Source: Gp6-AA40 sp963742105
GTDB lineage: Bacteria > Acidobacteriota > Vicinamibacteria > Vicinamibacterales > UBA2999
DNA: 64,000 nucleotides
Assembly: GCA_963742105.1 (NCBI GenBank)
Contig: CAVUKN010000007.1
Span: forward strand, 1,364,001-1,428,000
Reading direction: 5' to 3'
Position numbers and translations under genes: made by a program. The stretch's first letter is position 1. Every line of letters starts with the position of its first letter. The notes under the pieces are model-generated. The model made no database searches and had not been told where the DNA came from. It saw only the letters and a program-made list of their open reading frames with translations. Below are positions 27,457-35,327 of this stretch, in pieces.

Positions 27457-28212
27457 TCAGGCTCGCTTGTGCTGCCACCAGATGCGAGCGATGTCCCAGA
27501 GCGCCCGAACGCCATGCCAGGGCCTTACCTTGGAGCCAGGCACGTCGATCCAGGTCATCAGGGGCAGCTCGTAGATACGGTTGGCTGCATCGTTACCGGT
27601 GGACGTGATGTATCGCGCCAGCAACTCCACGTCAAAAATCCACCGCGACTGGAACGGCGCCGCGAAGGCTGCGCGGGTGTTGGGCGTCACGCGGAAGATC
27701 TTGGCCCCGCACTGCGTGTCGTAAACGGCCAAATTCAGCGCCAGTGATGCGGCCGTCGCGAAAAGCCGTCCCGAGTAGTGCCGGAACGGGTAGCGATCGA
27801 CATGGCGCCCCAGCAACTTCACCCGCGCCCCCATGACGATCTCGATCTGCGGGTTTGCATCGAGCACGGCGACGAAGTCCTGGACCGCCGGCAGGGGCGT
27901 GGCAAGGTCGGCGTCCCAATACCCCACGAAGTCCGGGTTCCGCTGCAGCGCCGCGAGCACTCCGCTGCGGACCGCACCGGCCTTGCCGAGATTCCGCGGC
28001 AGGTTCAGCGCCGTCAGGTTGCCGTTCCCCGCGGCACACAGACGCTCGAGCATGCCCGCAGTGTCGTCCGTGCTGCCGTCATTGACGAAGAGGAACGCGG
28101 TGTCGCTTCGTTGGTGCGCCGCTTCGAGAAACGCGGCCTCCGGCAGCCTGCCCGCCTCGTTGTAGCACGGCACGACGAGCTGGAGGCGTGCCCTCGTGCG
28201 ATTCTCAGTCAC
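27457..28212 (-). CDS. GT2 glycosyltransferase, DPG-synthase-like
   Basis: A GT2-family transferase (251 residues from GTG 28212) like polyprenyl-phosphate glucosyl/mannosyltransferases. LQLVVPCYNEAGRLPEAAF opens the GT-A fold, FVNDGSTDDT binds the nucleotide, YWDADLATPLPAV is the DXD region, and TQCGAKIFR and WIFDVELLAR are typical of dolichyl-phosphate glucosyltransferase homologues. It would make the lipid-linked sugar donor used by GT39-like enzymes, of which four lie in the window; that link is inference. The GTG starts VTENRTRARL just before the fold; an in-frame ATG at 28320 overlaps the methyltransferase. Confidence 0.85.
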   Translation of the reverse strand: MTENRTRARLQLVVPCYNEAGRLPEAAFLEAAHQRSDTAFLFVNDGSTDDTAGMLERLCAAGNGNLTALNLPRNLGKAGAVRSGVLAALQRNPDFVGYWDADLATPLPAVQDFVAVLDANPQIEIVMGARVKLLGRHVDRYPFRHYSGRLFATAASLALNLAVYDTQCGAKIFRVTPNTRAAFAAPFQSRWIFDVELLARYITSTGNDAANRIYELPLMTWIDVPGSKVRPWHGVRALWDIARIWWQHKRA

Positions 28213-28267
28213 GCGCGGGTGCGGCCAAGGTCCGTCGAGGCCGGCCTGATACGCCGTCCGCCGGCAT

Positions 28268-29014
28268 TCACTTTTCGCAGAACAGACATCGCTGATGCAG
28301 CGACCCGTAGCATCTGGCAATGAATCCGACCCGTTCGGCGTACGGGCTCAGGTACTTTGCTTTTCCGTAGCTGTGCCGGATCATCTGCCGATCGGCAAAC
28401 GTCACGCGATGGAAATAGCGACGGAACAGGCGCTTGAGCTCCCGTTTCGTCCGATAGAACGTCTTCTCGTGAAGATACGCATAGTTGCGCCGCGCTCGCT
28501 CGCGGATGCCGACGTTCCGCTGGAACGAGTTGCGCACGCCGGCGAGCGCCCACAACAGCAGCCACGCCCGTCCCCGGAGTATCCCGCCAAACGGCACGAA
28601 CACGTGCGCCTCGATCGGCCGCCCAGGCGGAGGGAAGAGATGCAGCGCCACTCCCGAAGGCTTCAGGACGCGATGCATCTCGCCAAGCGCCAAGTCGAGG
28701 TCTTCGACGTGCTCGAGAACGGAATTCGAGTACAGGAAGTCGAACGTCGCGTCAGGAAACGGCAACCGATACGAATCTCCAGGAATGACGCGCAACCACT
28801 CGGACGCCCGCACGATGCGCAGGTCGGCGCCGAACGCCTGGAATCCAGCCTGGCGGTAGGCTATGACCATCTCTCCTTCGTCGCCGCATCCGAAGTCGAG
28901 TACGAGTGACTCGCTGTCGAGTCTGTGGCCGAACTCGCCGATGATCGCGCGATGAAGCGCGACGTCTCTCGCCATCGCATGTTCCCGCTCGTGCGAGGGG
29001 GTCACGGCCGTCAC
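28268..29014 (-). CDS. SAM-dependent methyltransferase
   Basis: A class I (Methyltransf_11-type) methyltransferase of 248 residues. VLDFGCGDEGEMVI is the SAM-binding motif I, GDSYRLPFPDATFDFLYSN motif II/III, and LGEMHRVLKPSGV motif IV. Start is the GTG at 29014, immediately after the GT2 stop, so the two are cotranscribed. Bases 28811-29014 (encoding residues 1-68) are nearly identical to 30221-30424, which is a truncated second copy. Probably modifies a sugar or lipid-linked intermediate. Confidence 0.86.
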   Translation of the reverse strand: MTAVTPSHEREHAMARDVALHRAIIGEFGHRLDSESLVLDFGCGDEGEMVIAYRQAGFQAFGADLRIVRASEWLRVIPGDSYRLPFPDATFDFLYSNSVLEHVEDLDLALGEMHRVLKPSGVALHLFPPPGRPIEAHVFVPFGGILRGRAWLLLWALAGVRNSFQRNVGIRERARRNYAYLHEKTFYRTKRELKRLFRRYFHRVTFADRQMIRHSYGKAKYLSPYAERVGFIARCYGSLHQRCLFCEK

Positions 29015-30010
29015 TCACGCCGAACCGGTACTGGGGAGGCGAGTCCCACGCAGCCGCCGGTTGAGTCCGAACACGGCATCAGCGATCAGCTTGCCGGTGC
29101 AGGAGAAGATGACGAGACTCACGCCCAGCAGCCATTCCCGCGGACTTCGTGCGATTCCGAGCGCGCGCAGGGCAAGCCGCCGGGCCTCCCGCGCGTTCCC
29201 GTTATCGAACAGCAGGTATCCGAGTTGCAGATAGGTCGGCGCGAGCAGCGCGTTCACCGCGCGTTGAGAGGCGAGATTCGGAAACATCGCCCGCAACTTC
29301 GTCCACATCGTGATCCGCGCTCGCAGCGTTCTCTCCACGTTGCGCGACGCACTCGCGCTCACGACACGCTTGCGGCCGAGGATTTGAGGGATCGCCGCGA
29401 TCGGGTACGTGGCCGCAATGCGTGACCACATGTCGCGGTCTTCTGAGACCTTGAGCGCGCTGTCGAACAGACCGGCCGTCTCGAAGCACTCACGCCGGGC
29501 CATGACGGTACTGGTCGGGATATAGTTTTCCTCCAGCAACTTCTGGAAGGCGTCAGGCATCGCGGTACCGCGTGAGATATCGGCGTGGAAGCGGCTGGTC
29601 CCCAGCAGTGACGCGCACTGCACACCGTGTTCATCGAATTCGTCTTCGTCCGCAAACAGGAGCCCCAGGTCCGGACGGGCGTCCATCGCGGCGACCTGAA
29701 CTGCCAGCTTCTGGGGCAGCCACAGATCGTCGGCATCGAGAAAGGAGATGAACTCGCCACGCGCGGCGCTGATACCGGCATTTCTGGCAGCGGCGGGCCC
29801 CGCGTTGGCTTGATCGATGTATCTGACGCTGGTTCCGAGCGCGGTCACAGCGGCACGGATGCCATCCGTCGAGCCGTCGTCCACCACGATCAGCTCATAG
29901 TCGCGGTACGTCTGGTCAAAGACCGATGCCAGCGAGGCATGGATGAATCGTTCGGAGTTGTATACCGGAACGATCACGCTCACTCTCGGACGAATGCCTG
30001 CCGTGTTCAT
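28811..30010 (-). repeat. Tandem duplication, copy A (partner at 30221-31420)
   Basis: This 1.2-kb segment, holding the whole GT2 gene and the first 204 bases of the methyltransferase, recurs at a constant offset of 1,410 bases without net indels. The first ~390 bases (to about 29205) differ at only a handful of sites, the middle of the GT2 gene is clearly diverged, and the GT2 5' end is again close. Confidence 0.9.
29015..30010 (-). CDS. GT2 glycosyltransferase, duplicate A
   Basis: A 331-residue GT2 transferase. VSVIVPVYNSERFIHASLAS and ELIVVDDGSTDG form the nucleotide-binding half, ISFLDADDLWLPQKLA holds the DXD motif, and EDRDMWSRIA the catalytic acidic residue. A C-terminal helix (GVSLVIFSCTGKLIADAVFG) may anchor it to the membrane. 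The ATG at 30010 overlaps the stop of an upstream GT4 remnant (ATGA). It is a tandem duplicate of the gene at 30425-31420, with the same length. Confidence 0.9.
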   Translation of the reverse strand: MNTAGIRPRVSVIVPVYNSERFIHASLASVFDQTYRDYELIVVDDGSTDGIRAAVTALGTSVRYIDQANAGPAAARNAGISAARGEFISFLDADDLWLPQKLAVQVAAMDARPDLGLLFADEDEFDEHGVQCASLLGTSRFHADISRGTAMPDAFQKLLEENYIPTSTVMARRECFETAGLFDSALKVSEDRDMWSRIAATYPIAAIPQILGRKRVVSASASRNVERTLRARITMWTKLRAMFPNLASQRAVNALLAPTYLQLGYLLFDNGNAREARRLALRALGIARSPREWLLGVSLVIFSCTGKLIADAVFGLNRRLRGTRLPSTGSA

Positions 30011-30220
30011 GACCCTTTTCGCTGCTCTCGGCGCGGCGCCCGCTGCCTGGCGGCATGCGCCGCGGCGTAGGTGCGGTCCAGCCGTTCCGCAACCTTATCC
30101 CACGTGAACTCTGCGAGCGTCTTCGCATACCCGGCATTGCCGAGTTGCGCGCGTCGATCAGGATCGCTCAGCAGCGCGGTAATCGTCCTCGCCAGTGCCG
30201 GTGCATCCCCGGGGTAGACG
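30007..30220 (-). pseudogene. 3' remnant of a GT4 glycosyltransferase
   Basis: An uninterrupted frame reading YPGDAPALARTITALLSDP, RRAQLGNAGYAKTLAEFTWD and KVAERLDRTYAAAH to a stop at 30007. This is the C-terminal 70 residues of a GT4 enzyme (typical late helix and FTWD motif) with no start or catalytic part. Upstream it is joined abruptly near 30220 to a truncated methyltransferase copy in another frame. The junction shares the short sequence GTGCG with both parents, consistent with recombination. Confidence 0.78.
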
Positions 30221-30424
30221 CACGATGCGCAGGTCGGCGCCGAACGCCTGCAGTCCAGCCTGGCGGTAGGCTATGACCATCTCTCCTTCGTCGCCGCATC
30301 CGAAGTCGAGTACGAGTGACTCGCTGTCGAGTCTGTGGCCGAACTCGCCGATGATCGCGCGATGAAGCGCGACGTCTCTCGCCATCGCATGTTCCCGCTC
30401 GTGCGAGGGGGTCACGACCGTCAC
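30221..30424 (-). pseudogene. 5' remnant of the SAM methyltransferase (duplicate B)
   Basis: Codons 1-68 of the methyltransferase at 28268-29014, including VLDFGCGDEGEMVI, with only about three base changes. The copy stops after FGADLRIV, where it runs into the GT4 remnant. The reading frame continues briefly to a stop at 30158 as nonsense. Too short to fold as a methyltransferase. Confidence 0.85.
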
Positions 30425-31420
30425 TCACGCCGAACCGGTACTGGGGAGGCGAGTCCCACGCAGCCGCCGGTTGAGTCCGAACACGGCATCAGCGATCAGC
30501 TTGCTGGTGCAGGAGAAGATCACGAGACTCACGCCCAGCAGCCATTCCCGCGGACTTCGTGCGATTCCGAGCGCGCGCAGGGCAAGCCGCCGGGCCTCCC
30601 GCGCGTTCCCGTTGTCGAGCACCACGTAGCCGAGCTGCAGATAGGTCGGCGCGAGCAGTGCGTTCACCGTCCGCTGGGGAGCGAGATCCGGAAACAGCGC
30701 CCGCAGTTTCGTCCACATCGTGATGCGCGACCGGAGGGTCCGTTCCACATTACGTGACACGCTCGCCGCCACGACGCGCTTGCGGCCGAGGATTCGGGGA
30801 ATCGCCGCGATCGGATACGTGGCCGCAATACGCGACCACATGTCCCGGTCTTCAGGTCCCTTCAGGGCGCTGTCGAACAGACCGGCGGTATCGAAGCATT
30901 GACGACGGACCATCACCGTGCTTGTGGGGATGAAGTTTTCCTCGAGCAACTTCTGGAAGGCGGCAGGGATTGGCGTCCCGCGGGCGATATCGGGATGGAA
31001 GCGACTCGTCCCCAGCAGTGACGCGCACTGCACGCCCTGCTCGTCGAATTCGTCTTCGTCCGCAAACAGAAGACCGACATCCGGGCGAGCGTCCATCGCG
31101 GCGACCTGAAGTGCCAGCTTGTCCGGCAGCCACAGATCGTCGGCATCGAGAAAGCAGATCAACGTGCCGGCGGCCGAATGGATGCCGGTGTTCCTCGCAA
31201 CAGCCGGTCCCTGATTCGGCTGGTGGATGTATCTGACGCTGCTCCCGAGCGCGGTCACGGCCGCGCGGGTGCCGTCGGTCGAGCCGTCATCCACGACGAT
31301 CAGTTCATAGTCGCGGTACGTCTGACCGAAGACCGATGCCAGCGAGGCATGGATGAATCGTTCGGAGTTGTACACCGGAACGATCACGCTCACTCTCGGA
31401 CGGATGCCGGCTGTCGTCAT
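30425..31420 (-). CDS. GT2 glycosyltransferase, duplicate B
   Basis: 331 residues, colinear with the gene at 29015-30010. The same motifs are present (VSVIVPVYNSERFIHASLAS, VVDDGSTDG, CFLDADDLWLP, EDRDMWSRIA). Differences concentrate in the central acceptor-side region (for example YIHQPNQGPAVARNTGIHSA against YIDQANAGPAAARNAGISA), which suggests that the two enzymes recognise different acceptors or donors. The start at 31420 is set by alignment with its twin; a longer in-frame extension to 31510 is not conserved. It is followed by the methyltransferase remnant. Confidence 0.9.
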   Translation of the reverse strand: MTTAGIRPRVSVIVPVYNSERFIHASLASVFGQTYRDYELIVVDDGSTDGTRAAVTALGSSVRYIHQPNQGPAVARNTGIHSAAGTLICFLDADDLWLPDKLALQVAAMDARPDVGLLFADEDEFDEQGVQCASLLGTSRFHPDIARGTPIPAAFQKLLEENFIPTSTVMVRRQCFDTAGLFDSALKGPEDRDMWSRIAATYPIAAIPRILGRKRVVAASVSRNVERTLRSRITMWTKLRALFPDLAPQRTVNALLAPTYLQLGYVVLDNGNAREARRLALRALGIARSPREWLLGVSLVIFSCTSKLIADAVFGLNRRLRGTRLPSTGSA

Positions 31421-31434
31421 GCGGTTCGGTTCTC

Positions 31435-31700
31435 TCAGCGTCGAGCGCGCTGCCTGGCGACACTCGCCTCGGCGTCGGTGCGGTCCAGGCGTTCCACGAC
31501 CCTGTCCCACGTGAACCCAGCGAGCGTCTTGACATACCCGGCATTGCCGAGTTCCACCCGTCGCTCAGGATCGGTCTTCCTCCACATCCATGCTTCGACG
31601 TACAACATGTCTTTCACGAACAGCTCGGTGCCGCCCGATGTCGGGTAGGAATCGAGCGGGATATGGGGAGGATGCGCACGTCCTACCGGGTGCCGGCTGC
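31435..31700 (-). pseudogene. Mosaic remnant: unknown fragment fused to a GT4 C terminus
   Basis: One open frame without a start. Its first part reads HIPLDSYPTSGGTELFVKD then MLYVEAWMWRKT, from a gene I do not recognise; from about 31583 it continues in frame as DPERRVELGNAGYVKTLAGF, TWDRVVERLDRT to a TGA at 31435, matching the GT4 tail at 30007-30220. The gap to the next gene upstream (31711) has no start signal. It appears to be a recombination scar at the far end of the duplication. Confidence 0.65.
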
Positions 31701-31710
31701 GCGCATCGAC

Positions 31711-33048
31711 TCAGGCCGACACGGCCGTGAGGGTACGCGGCACGCGCTTCGATCCGACCCGGACGAATGCGTCGCAGGTCTTCCTGAGCATCTGGTCGAT
31801 GGTGAAATCCCGCAGCACTGTCTCCTGCCCGCGGCGTGCGACATCGGCGACCCACTGGCGATTGCCTTCCAGAGCCTGGAGGAGGCGACTGAGCGCGAAC
31901 GGATGATCCTTGGGGAACAGCGGCGTTTGCGCCTTCTCCGAGAGTTCAATGGAACCGCCACTGCCAGTGTTGGGCACGGCGCACCCGGCGCACATGGCCT
32001 CCATCATGACCATCGGCATGCCTTCGTTCCTCGTGCTCGCAAACACCAGCACGTCATGCGACTTGTACACCTGCGGCATCTCGTCGTGCGAGACGCGGCC
32101 CAGGAACGTGATGTGAGGTGCCAGTCCCGTCTGCGCAATGCGGGCATGAATGCTCTTCACGTAATCGTCGGGTACGGCAGGCCCGCCCTGCGCCACCGAC
32201 AGGTGGAAGCGCTTGCGGTCCTGCTCCGGCATGATCGCCAGTGACTCCACGATGGTGTGCAGCCCGCGACGCGGATCGATATAGCCGGCATACAGGAGTC
32301 GCAACGGACCGCTCGCGTAATCCGCTGCCGAACGAGCGCGGAAGAAGCGTTCCGGGGACACGCCGCCGTAAATCACCTCTGACGATTCGGCGGTCAGTCC
32401 CGCCTGTTCGTGCAGGTAGCGCCAGAACTCGCTGATGAAGCAGACATGTGATGGCGGGACTGGGAATGGCCGCGTGGAGATCCCACGGCTTTGCACCTGC
32501 CGTTCCCACCGACTCAGACCGGCGGCGATCAACGGCCGCAACGGGCGAGGACCCCACTTCACATCCCAGAATTCCAGCCAGAACGGCAGATCAGCCTCCC
32601 CACGCGATCCGAACTCGCGGATCATCCAGTTGTCGTCGATGCAATGCACGCTCGGAATGCCGCGATCGTGTGGCATGCGCAGGATCGACTTGATCACCCC
32701 TTCCAGATTCCACCAGCTCACCAGATCCGGCTGAAATTCGTCCAGGATGGCGGCAAAGCGAGTCGCATCCGTCACCTGCCGCCTGACTACGTCGAGATTG
32801 TAAAGACGGCCGTCTGGCTGTCGCGGGTCGAGCCGATGCTGGCGCAGGAAGCGTGAGACCGGAATCCCGTTCTCGACGTCATCCCGGATGACCGCACGGT
32901 GGGTCTGGCCGTCAATCTGGAACGAACTGGTGACAACGCGAATTTCGTGTCCGCGCTGTTGCAGGTACTCGCACACCTGCCGGCACCGTAACTCGTAGCC
33001 ACCCTGATGGTGCGGCGGGTACAAGTTGCTGACGATCAGGATCTTCAT
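31711..33048 (-). CDS. GT4 glycosyltransferase
   Basis: A 445-residue GT4 (GT-B fold) transferase. The N terminus ILIVSNLYPPHHQGGYELRC is the acceptor-side Rossmann start; LRLLYAGYIDPRRGLHTIVE begins the donor-binding domain, and STRNEGMPMVMMEAMCAG carries the EX7E-type nucleotide-sugar motif. The ATG at 33048 overlaps the stop of the methyltransferase upstream (ATGA). It acts in the cytoplasm on a lipid-linked glycan; donor unknown. Confidence 0.92.
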   Translation of the reverse strand: MKILIVSNLYPPHHQGGYELRCRQVCEYLQQRGHEIRVVTSSFQIDGQTHRAVIRDDVENGIPVSRFLRQHRLDPRQPDGRLYNLDVVRRQVTDATRFAAILDEFQPDLVSWWNLEGVIKSILRMPHDRGIPSVHCIDDNWMIREFGSRGEADLPFWLEFWDVKWGPRPLRPLIAAGLSRWERQVQSRGISTRPFPVPPSHVCFISEFWRYLHEQAGLTAESSEVIYGGVSPERFFRARSAADYASGPLRLLYAGYIDPRRGLHTIVESLAIMPEQDRKRFHLSVAQGGPAVPDDYVKSIHARIAQTGLAPHITFLGRVSHDEMPQVYKSHDVLVFASTRNEGMPMVMMEAMCAGCAVPNTGSGGSIELSEKAQTPLFPKDHPFALSRLLQALEGNRQWVADVARRGQETVLRDFTIDQMLRKTCDAFVRVGSKRVPRTLTAVSA

Positions 33049-33842
33049 GAACGCCGCTTCTCGCCGATCGTGATGAGGAGGTATCCCTGGTTGAACCCTG
33101 ACGGGTTCGGGTGCCGCGTCAGCCCGAGACCGCGCGTCAGCAGGTTCGCGATCCGGATGCCCGCCGGCAGCGCGTGAAGGAACTCGACCGAATGCTGCGC
33201 GCCAACGGAGAACTCGCGGATGGAAAGGGCCCCGGCACGCTCGAAGTGCGGCTTGAGGGTGTGGGACGGGACCTCCCCGCCCCACTCCCAGGTTCCGGTC
33301 CGCTCCATGTACCACTTGCCCAGCCGGTAGCCGATTGCTGCGGCATTCGGCACCATGATGACGACCCGCTTTCGCGCGATGCGGAACGCCTCGGCGAGAA
33401 TCGCGTCGATCTGACTGCTCGTGAAGTACTCGAAGACGCCACAGCTGAAGACGAAATCGATGGCATCGTCTTCGAACGGCAGCCGGCGAGTGATGTCGGC
33501 GCGAACGAACTGCCCGGTCAGGCCCAACGCCGCGTACAACTGCCGGCCGAATACGAGGTTGTCCGGCGCCCAGTCGACGAGAGTCGTCTGGCGTCCGGCC
33601 CGGGCGAGGATCGCGGAATGCTCGCCCCGGCCGGCACCCAGATCGACGGTCGACGTGCAGTCCGCGGACTCGTTGACGAGCACCGTGGACCACGGCACGA
33701 ACACCCCCGAACGCCGAAGCCGCGCCGCCACGTCCGCAGGGTCGTCCTTGGTCTGCAGAACCGATGACCACTGGTCGGCGGTCAGATTCCACATCTTGTC
33801 GTCAGTTTCGCTTTTCGCCACGCTAGCCATGGTTTGAGACAT
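33045..33842 (-). CDS. SAM-dependent methyltransferase
   Basis: A 265-residue class I methyltransferase. TVDLGAGRGEHSAILARAG is motif I, LPFEDDAIDFVFSCGVFEY motifs II-III, and AEAFRIARKRVVIMVPN follows. Start at 33842 has AAGGAG just upstream (short spacing); a second ATG four codons later is also possible. It is paired with the GT4 gene through a 4-base overlap, so it probably methylates the same growing glycan. Confidence 0.86.
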   Translation of the reverse strand: MSQTMASVAKSETDDKMWNLTADQWSSVLQTKDDPADVAARLRRSGVFVPWSTVLVNESADCTSTVDLGAGRGEHSAILARAGRQTTLVDWAPDNLVFGRQLYAALGLTGQFVRADITRRLPFEDDAIDFVFSCGVFEYFTSSQIDAILAEAFRIARKRVVIMVPNAAAIGYRLGKWYMERTGTWEWGGEVPSHTLKPHFERAGALSIREFSVGAQHSVEFLHALPAGIRIANLLTRGLGLTRHPNPSGFNQGYLLITIGEKRRS

Positions 33843-33877
33843 CAACTCCTTGATGATCGCTGCGTTTTTGCCCGAAC

Positions 33878-35224
33878 CTACGCCCTTGTGCCGCGCGCCG
33901 GTCCCGCGCGGAAGACGGCGGTCACGCCAACGGTTCCAACGCGCGCGGACCTCGAGGACCGGGACAGCGCCGCGGCCGCCAGCAGTGGCACTCCGACATC
34001 GAGCGGCGCCCGCAGACGTGACCCGGCTCCATACGAGACCCCGGACAACAGGGTCAGCCCTATGCAGATGAGGAACGTGGCCACCAGCACCCGATCGTTC
34101 GCGTTTCCCGTCACATCGTCGAACGCGTACCGGCGATCCCAGAGGGCCACGGTCGCGAGTGCCAGCAACACCCCCCACCACACGCCGAGCACGATCGAGT
34201 CACCCGCAAAGTTGAGACGTGCCGCCGTCAGCACATCCGGCGAAGGGTGGATTGTGTGCTCGAAAGCGCTTGCGCCAAAGGCATACACCGTCCGCCATGG
34301 ATGATCACGAAAGACCACGACGGCCCTCTTCCAGCGCTCGCGATCCAGTTCCTGCGAATGCACGGGAATGCCCCACGTTGTCTCCTCGACGGACGCGGCC
34401 GCCGACATCGCGTGCCGGTCCTGCCCGGTAACGTCGGCCCGGACGCGTGCGGCCAGGTACTGCCAGGCCGCCTGCGAGGTGATGTCGGTCAGTCCATCGA
34501 ACTGCGCTACCGTCCGGTTACGCACCATCCATGCCGCCGGCAACGCGAGTGCGCACACCAGTGCAATCGCGCACAGCATCCAGCCGGTCGCGCGCTTGAC
34601 GCCGGCACACGCCAACACGGCCACGGGGGTGAAGACGATCAACGGTATGAGCGGGCGGACAAGGACGGCGATCCCGGTGACTATTCCCACCCCCGCGGCG
34701 CTAATCAGCGCACGCGATCCGCCGGCGGTGGCGGTGCGGTGCAACAGGAGAAACGCTCCGATGAGCAAAACCGCGAATAGACCGTCTGACACGGGGATTC
34801 CTGCCAGCACCGCATTCCATGGTGAGAAGGCCGCAAGCATGGCTCCCACAAGAGCCACCGCTGGAGGCAGCAGCCGCCTGCCAAGAAAGTACAGCAGCAG
34901 CGGTCCGAAGGACAGGATGAGCGCCTGCCAGATCAGCACCGTCTTGAGCTGCGGCCCCACGAGCAGCCGCAGCGTGGACAGGAACGCGGGATAACCGGGC
35001 GTCCGGTGGAACTCGGGTTCTCCGCGATCGTCGAGGAAGGCGCGATTGTCGATGAGGCTCTGCGCAGGCGTGAGATACGTCGGCGCATCAGGGTAAAGCG
35101 CAAGGAGCTCAGTCGCGTCGTTCCTCGAGGCCATGAAGAGCCGCGTGGATGCCGAGCACAGCAGCACCAGGAATGCACTGGCGACCGTATGTGCTGTGAC
35201 CCAACGGGACAGGGACGGGTACAT
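33878..35224 (-). CDS. GT39-like membrane glycosyltransferase, paralogue 1
   Basis: A 448-residue protein with about ten membrane helices. After the first helix, YPDAPTYLTPAQSLID and EFHRTPGYPAFLSTLRLLVGP match PMT/ArnT-type enzymes. The paralogue at 35328-36722 shares the same layout and long segments such as FDGLTDITSQAAW / FDGLTDVTSQTAW and AARLNF. I set the start at 35224 (MYPSLSRWV) by alignment with the paralogue rather than at 35260. Confidence 0.8.
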   Translation of the reverse strand: MYPSLSRWVTAHTVASAFLVLLCSASTRLFMASRNDATELLALYPDAPTYLTPAQSLIDNRAFLDDRGEPEFHRTPGYPAFLSTLRLLVGPQLKTVLIWQALILSFGPLLLYFLGRRLLPPAVALVGAMLAAFSPWNAVLAGIPVSDGLFAVLLIGAFLLLHRTATAGGSRALISAAGVGIVTGIAVLVRPLIPLIVFTPVAVLACAGVKRATGWMLCAIALVCALALPAAWMVRNRTVAQFDGLTDITSQAAWQYLAARVRADVTGQDRHAMSAAASVEETTWGIPVHSQELDRERWKRAVVVFRDHPWRTVYAFGASAFEHTIHPSPDVLTAARLNFAGDSIVLGVWWGVLLALATVALWDRRYAFDDVTGNANDRVLVATFLICIGLTLLSGVSYGAGSRLRAPLDVGVPLLAAAALSRSSRSARVGTVGVTAVFRAGPARGTRA

Positions 35225-35327
35225 GTTTTCGAGGTGGTCTGTCACTCGTTGGTTGCCCACCGCAACCCGCTCACCGCGGATTGTGTTGCTGCGGGCAAAG
35301 GCGTGGCGATGGTACCGGGATCGCGAT

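Larger units (their letters stand above)
30221..31420 (-). repeat. Tandem duplication, copy B (partner at 28811-30010)
   Basis: Second copy of the 1.2-kb unit, starting with the same CACGATGCGCAGGTCGG bases as copy A and ending at the GT2 ATG. Confidence 0.9.
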
